Source: an uncultured Rhodospirillales bacterium (lineage in GTDB: Bacteria > Pseudomonadota > Alphaproteobacteria > Azospirillales > Azospirillaceae). Taken from it: DNA of 44,988 nucleotides. Shown here piece by piece: positions 41,480 to 44,988 of this stretch; position 1 is the first letter of the stretch; the number at the start of each line of letters is the position of its first letter. The position numbers were made by a program, and so were the translations under genes. The stretch spans positions 1-44,988 of the forward strand of contig CAIZDL010000088.1 of the NCBI GenBank assembly GCA_903931735.1. Direction: 5' to 3'. The notes under the pieces were generated by a model that had not been told where the DNA came from, searched no databases, and was given only the letters and a program-made list of their open reading frames with translations.

Positions 41480-43099
41480 TCAGGGCTGGGGGGGTGCGAG
41501 ATCGTCGGAGATCGGTATAGGGAGATCGGAGATGGTTAAAAACCGGCGCGGCAGGGGCGGTTCGGAGGGGGTGGGGAAATCGGCGCGGAAATGGGCGCCC
41601 CGGCTTTCCTGGCGCAACAGCGCGGCGTGGGTGACCAATCGGCCAGCCAGCAGCAGGTTGCGGGTCTCGCCCCAACATTCGATGGTGGCGTGATCGGCGT
41701 TGGCGGCCAGCCCCAGCGCGCTCAATTGGCGGGCGAGGGCGTCGATCCGGGCGACGGCGCGACCAAGCCCGGCGCCATCGCGCCAGAGCGCGACGTGATC
41801 GTACATGGCCTGGCGCAGCGCGCGGGCAATGGCGTGAAACTGGGCGGTGCAGCCGGTTCCGGTGTGGCTTTGAGCGTCGGGCGCCTGCCCACCCAATGTG
41901 GCTGGGGCGGGGTAGTGGGCCAAGTCGTCGGCAACCCGGCGGGCAAAGACGATGGCTTCGAGCAGTGAATTGCTGGCTAGCCGGTTGGCGCCATGAACGC
42001 CGGTACAGGCGACCTCGCCGCAGGCCCACAGGCCGGGCACCGAGGTGCGGCCATCGGCATCGGTTGCGATGCCGCCCATGTGATAATGGGCGGCGGGCGC
42101 GATTGGCACCGGGGTGGTGGTGGCGTCGTATCCGGCGTCTTTGCAAAAGGCGAGTACGGTCGGAAAGCGCCCGTGCCCGGCCTTTGCCAGCGCCGGGCGC
42201 AGGTCGAGGGAGACGGTATCGCCAGCCTGGAGCCGCCGCCACACCGCGCGGGCCAAGATGTCGCGCGGGGCCAGTTCGGCCAGCGGATGTTCGGCGGGCA
42301 TAAAGCGGTGGCCCCGGCTATCGAGCAGGGTTGCGCCTTCGCCGCGCAGTGCCTCGGTCATCAGTGGCATCGGCTTGTCGGTGCCGGGCACCGCGAGCGC
42401 GGTTGGATGAAACTGCATGAACTCCAGGTCGCCGAGCCGGGCGCCGGCCCGTGCCGCAATGGCGAGGCCGTCGGCGGTGGCTTCGAGCGGGTTGGTGGTG
42501 CGCAGATAAATGCCGCCGATGCCGCCGGTGGCCAGCACCACCCGAGCGCAGCGATGAAACACCATGCCTTGGTCTTCGTGGCTGGCAAACAGCCCGGTGA
42601 CCCGGCCGTTTTCAAGGGCCAGGTCCAGTGCGAACGCGCGCCCGAACACTTGTATCGATGGCGTGGCGCGGACCTTTTCGACCAATGCCTGGACCAGCGT
42701 ATGACCGGTGGCGTCGCCGCCGGCATGAAGAATGCGTGGCCGCCGGTGGGCGCCCTCACGACCGAGCAGGGGGACGCCGGTGCTGTCCAGATCGAAGGGC
42801 AGGCCCTCGGCGATCAGGGCTTTGGCCTCGCGTGCTCCTTCTTCGGCCAGCAGGCGCACCATGGCCTCGCAGCACAGCCCGGCGCCGGCCTCGAGGGTGT
42901 CTTCGGTATGATCGGCGGGCAGGTCATCCGCGCCGACCGCAGCGGCGATGCCGCCTTGGGCAAGGTCGCTGGAGCCGCTGGCCAGACCCGGTGTTTTGGT
43001 CAGGAGCGTCACCGGCCGGGGCGCGAGCCGTAAGGCGGTAAGGAGTCCGGCCAATCCCGATCCGACCACGACGATTTCAGCATCGCGGACGCAAGTCAT
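41480..43099 (-). CDS. nadB: L-aspartate oxidase
   Basis: 539 residues, a full-length FAD enzyme of the succinate dehydrogenase flavoprotein family. It oxidises L-aspartate to iminoaspartate, which NadA uses at once. Motifs: FAD dinucleotide fold EIVVVGSGLAGLLTALRL (about 8-25), SGSSDLAQGGIAAAVGADD, HRRPRILHAGGDATGHTL, VVLATGGIGGIYLRTTNP and the active-site PAAHYHMGGIATDADGRTSV. The C-terminal helical domain is complete. The start codon lies 3 bp after the stop of the DUF29-like mini-gene. The stop is 9 bp before the nadC repeat array. Confidence 0.96.
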   Translation of the reverse strand: MTCVRDAEIVVVGSGLAGLLTALRLAPRPVTLLTKTPGLASGSSDLAQGGIAAAVGADDLPADHTEDTLEAGAGLCCEAMVRLLAEEGAREAKALIAEGLPFDLDSTGVPLLGREGAHRRPRILHAGGDATGHTLVQALVEKVRATPSIQVFGRAFALDLALENGRVTGLFASHEDQGMVFHRCARVVLATGGIGGIYLRTTNPLEATADGLAIAARAGARLGDLEFMQFHPTALAVPGTDKPMPLMTEALRGEGATLLDSRGHRFMPAEHPLAELAPRDILARAVWRRLQAGDTVSLDLRPALAKAGHGRFPTVLAFCKDAGYDATTTPVPIAPAAHYHMGGIATDADGRTSVPGLWACGEVACTGVHGANRLASNSLLEAIVFARRVADDLAHYPAPATLGGQAPDAQSHTGTGCTAQFHAIARALRQAMYDHVALWRDGAGLGRAVARIDALARQLSALGLAANADHATIECWGETRNLLLAGRLVTHAALLRQESRGAHFRADFPTPSEPPLPRRFLTISDLPIPISDDLAPPQP

Positions 43100-43102
43100 T
43101 AT

Positions 43103-43228
43103 TTACCCTTTATGGGGGTCAGAGGCGGGGGGGCCAGAGACGGTGACGGGCCAGAAATTCCCGGCTTTGAGCAGCGCCGCTTGCTGCTCTGCCCAAAGTG
43201 GGAAATCCTGGTCGTGGAGGGCGCTCAT
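43103..43228 (-). pseudogene. 41-codon DUF29-like mini-gene between nadA and nadB
   Basis: An ATG at 43228 opens a 41-residue frame ending in TAA 43103-43105. Its first 25 residues (MSALHDQDFPLWAEQQAALL then KAGNF) closely resemble the N-terminus of DUF29 proteins, which typically open with an acidic DxDFYAW-x-x-QQAALLR segment. Full DUF29 proteins have about 140 residues. The remaining residues (WPVTVSGPPASDPHKG) are not DUF29-like, so this is a truncated remnant. It has its own ribosome-binding site: the nadA stop TAG leads into AGGAA, 8 bp before the ATG. nadB starts 3 bp after its stop. It may thus still be translated and serve to couple nadA and nadB. Confidence 0.6.
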
Positions 43229-43239
43229 CGCCGATGTTC

Positions 43240-44256
43240 CTACTTGCCAACCGCGATCATCCGCTCGACCGCCCGGCGCGCCGGCTCGGCGATCGCCGGA
43301 TCGATTTCCACCGCCGGGGAGAGTGTGCGCAGAGAATCGCGGATTTTGGCCAGCGTGATGCGTTTCATGTGCGGACAGAGGTTGCAGGGCCGGATGAACT
43401 CAACGTTCGGGCATTCCACCGCGACATTATCGCTCATCGAGCACTCGGTGACCATCAACACTTTTTTGGGTTGGCGTTGATGGACGTAATCGACCATGCG
43501 CGCGGTCGAGCCCACAAAGTCGGCGACGTTCAGCACATCGGGTGGGCACTCGGGGTGGGCGAGCACCACCAAGCCGGCATGATGGCTGACGTAATCCATG
43601 ATCTCGGCGGCGGTGAAGCGCTCGTGAACCTCGCATTGCCCGGCCCAGGGGATGATTTCCACCTTGGTCTGGGTCGCGACATAGGCTGCGAGGTAGCGGT
43701 CGGGCAGGAAGATCACCCGGGGCACCCCGAGCGACTCCACGACCTCCACGGCGTTGCCCGAGGTGCAGCAAATGTCGGTCTCGGCCTTTACGTCGGCCGA
43801 GGTGTTGACATAGGCCACCACCGGCACGCCGGGATATTTTTCCCGGAGTGCGCGAACGTCGGCCCCGGTGATCGAGGAGGCCAGCGAGCACCCGGCTTCA
43901 AGATCGGGGATCAGCACCGTCTTTTCCGGGTTCAGCAGCTTGGCGGTTTCGGCCATGAAGTGGACGCCGGCCAGCACGATGACCTTGGCGCTGGTCGTCG
44001 CGGCCTTGCGAGCGAGAGCCAGCGAGTCGCCAACGATGTCGGAGACGCAGTGGTAGATCTCGGGCGTCATGTAGTTGTGGGCCAGCACCACCGCATCCCG
44101 CTCTTGCTTGAGCAGGTTGATCTCGTGGATCAGCGGCGCGTGGAACTGCCACTCCATGGGCGGAATCACACGTTTCACCCGCTCGTAGAGCGGCTGGGTG
44201 GCCAGAAGAACGTCGGGCGTCGGTTCCGGCTCGACTGAAGCAAAACAAACTGTCAT
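43240..44256 (-). CDS. nadA: Quinolinate synthase
   Basis: 338 residues from ATG 44256 (TTG 44268 also in frame). NadA condenses iminoaspartate with dihydroxyacetone phosphate to quinolinate on a [4Fe-4S] cluster. The three cluster cysteines are visible in [11 protein letters not shown] (about 67), [12 protein letters not shown] (about 162) and [13 protein letters not shown] (about 289). [31 protein letters not shown] and ECSMSDNVA are further family motifs. It is the first gene of the nad operon on the minus strand. The next coding start lies 11 bp after its stop. It diverges from the partial sensor kinase gene across 255 bp. Confidence 0.95.
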   Translation of the reverse strand: MTVCFASVEPEPTPDVLLATQPLYERVKRVIPPMEWQFHAPLIHEINLLKQERDAVVLAHNYMTPEIYHCVSDIVGDSLALARKAATTSAKVIVLAGVHFMAETAKLLNPEKTVLIPDLEAGCSLASSITGADVRALREKYPGVPVVAYVNTSADVKAETDICCTSGNAVEVVESLGVPRVIFLPDRYLAAYVATQTKVEIIPWAGQCEVHERFTAAEIMDYVSHHAGLVVLAHPECPPDVLNVADFVGSTARMVDYVHQRQPKKVLMVTECSMSDNVAVECPNVEFIRPCNLCPHMKRITLAKIRDSLRTLSPAVEIDPAIAEPARRAVERMIAVGK

Positions 44257-44511
44257 GGCGCGGGCCAAATATGAGGACGAACAGCGGCGTCCCGGAGGTT
44301 ACGGACAACTGGCGTTAGGCGTCGAATCACCAAGGGCTCATCGTCATGATTCGCCCGTGGAGCAAACCAAAACGACGAACGCTGCCCTAAAGTCAACACG
44401 GTTTTGTCGTTGGCGGTAAAACTGGCACGCCGGGGAGCTATGTAAACCCGGAAATGGCGGTTTTTTTGATCGGGTTGCTCATCGCCGCAGGTTGGGGGAT
44501 AAGGGGGAAAG

Positions 44512-44988
44512 GTGCCGTCGCTGGGACGATGGCCGGGGGTTCATGTGCAAGCAGTGACCGGGCTGATTCTGATTTTCACGTTGGCGGTATTTTTGGCGGC
44601 GGGGCCGGTGTGGTGGCTTTGGCGGCGCCTTGCCTGCGAGCGCGCGCTCTCCCACGAGCTGGGTCTGCGGCTTGCCGCGGTGCTGGCGACCGCGCCGGCG
44701 TCGGCGAGTGCTTGGGTCGCGGGGGCCGAGGGGCGGGGGCCGGCGATGGTTGCGGACGATTTTGCGCCGACGCTGGGCGTGACCGGAATCGATCGTCCCG
44801 AGGCGGTTGCGAGCGCCTTCGCGCCGGCCGACGCCGCCCGGTTTCGCGCGGCGTTTGAGGCATTGCACCGCGATGGCCGGGGCTTTCAGCTTGATGTCAC
44901 GGTGGCTTTGGTCGGCCGGCACTTGACCGTGAGCGGCCAGCGTCACGGCCGGTTCGATGTTTTGTGGCTGGAGGATGCCTCGGAGCGG
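44512..44988 (+). CDS. N-terminus of a PAS sensor protein, probably histidine kinase (cut by window end)
   Basis: An open frame from GTG 44512 runs off the window at 159 codons. An AAGGGGG stretch lies about 5 bp upstream, which favours this start over GTG 44545. One membrane helix (GLILIFTLAVFLAAGPVWWL, about residues 17-36) anchors it. A linker follows (ALSHELGLRLAAVLATAPAS), then a PAS-like segment (about 60-155) with FAPADAARFRAAFEALHRDG and ends FDVLWLEDASER. The arrangement matches the front of alphaproteobacterial cytoplasm-facing PAS sensor kinases related to DivL. The kinase domain itself is beyond the window, so the class is inferred. Confidence 0.6.
   Translation, partial: MPSLGRWPGVHVQAVTGLILIFTLAVFLAAGPVWWLWRRLACERALSHELGLRLAAVLATAPASASAWVAGAEGRGPAMVADDFAPTLGVTGIDRPEAVASAFAPADAARFRAAFEALHRDGRGFQLDVTVALVGRHLTVSGQRHGRFDVLWLEDASER

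Noticed and set aside
44198-44419. 73-codon plus-strand frame overlapping the nadA start
   Set aside because: Antisense to conserved nadA codons at its front and without family features.

Overview
The window is about 45 kb of high-GC bacterial chromosome. Gene content (class II DAHP synthase, DUF1192 protein, 17 kDa-antigen-like lipoprotein, PAS_5 protein, PIG3-type quinone oxidoreductase, Rrf2 regulator, clustered nadA-nadB-nadC) and sequence style point to an alphaproteobacterium, most likely Rhodospirillales. No species is claimed. Most of it is ordinary core chromosome, densely packed on both strands. I see no phage, CRISPR array, tRNA or rRNA.

Layout. 1-1.9 kb: the tail of an IS630-like transposase cut by the window edge, a membrane PAS-Hpt protein, a 53-bp dispersed repeat, and an NsrR-like Rrf2 regulator behind a tandem operator. 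1.9-9.9 kb: CbpA-type co-chaperone, lipoprotein, pdxH, quinone oxidoreductase, a DUF1192 gene whose last codons form a terminator-like hairpin, a lytic transglycosylase overlapping an LprI-domain gene, an acetyltransferase-sulfurtransferase pair, a Nudix hydrolase and a small Cys-rich protein. 9.9-19 kb: bacteriohemerythrin with an upstream dyad, tex, a ROK kinase, a solitary atpE with a strong promoter, a GH17 membrane protein, a PAS_5 protein, a three-hairpin palindromic element and ampG. 19.4-28 kb: class II DAHP synthase, nicotinate phosphoribosyltransferase, a coiled-coil/VWA/J-domain trio, then galU-ugd-phosphohexomutase for sugar nucleotides and a STAS protein. 28-38 kb: a large MscS-type channel with a GNAT gene, a small unknown protein ending in the second copy of the 53-bp repeat, an unknown membrane protein beside a TMEM43-family protein, a 1161-residue fusion resembling NfnB plus NfnA, and an EpmC/HExxH-like protein next to a cluster of five inverted repeats. 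38-45 kb: a GT2 glycosyltransferase, a polytopic GT-C-like membrane protein, nadC, nadB, a 41-codon DUF29-like mini-gene and nadA on the minus strand, and the start of a PAS sensor kinase running off the end.

Functional themes. NAD supply is covered twice: de novo (NadB, NadA, NadC) and salvage (nicotinate phosphoribosyltransferase). Cell-wall turnover appears as a lytic transglycosylase, an LprI-domain partner and AmpG. UDP-glucose and UDP-glucuronate production (GalU, Ugd, phosphohexomutase), the GH17 protein and the glycosyltransferases suggest exopolysaccharide or glucan synthesis. The most unusual items are the NfnAB-like single-chain fusion, the isolated extended atpE, the coiled-coil/VWA/J-domain trio, the DUF29 fragment inside the nad operon, the out-of-frame 17-bp repeats at the nadC start, and the 53-bp repeat that supplies the stop codon of both genes it follows.
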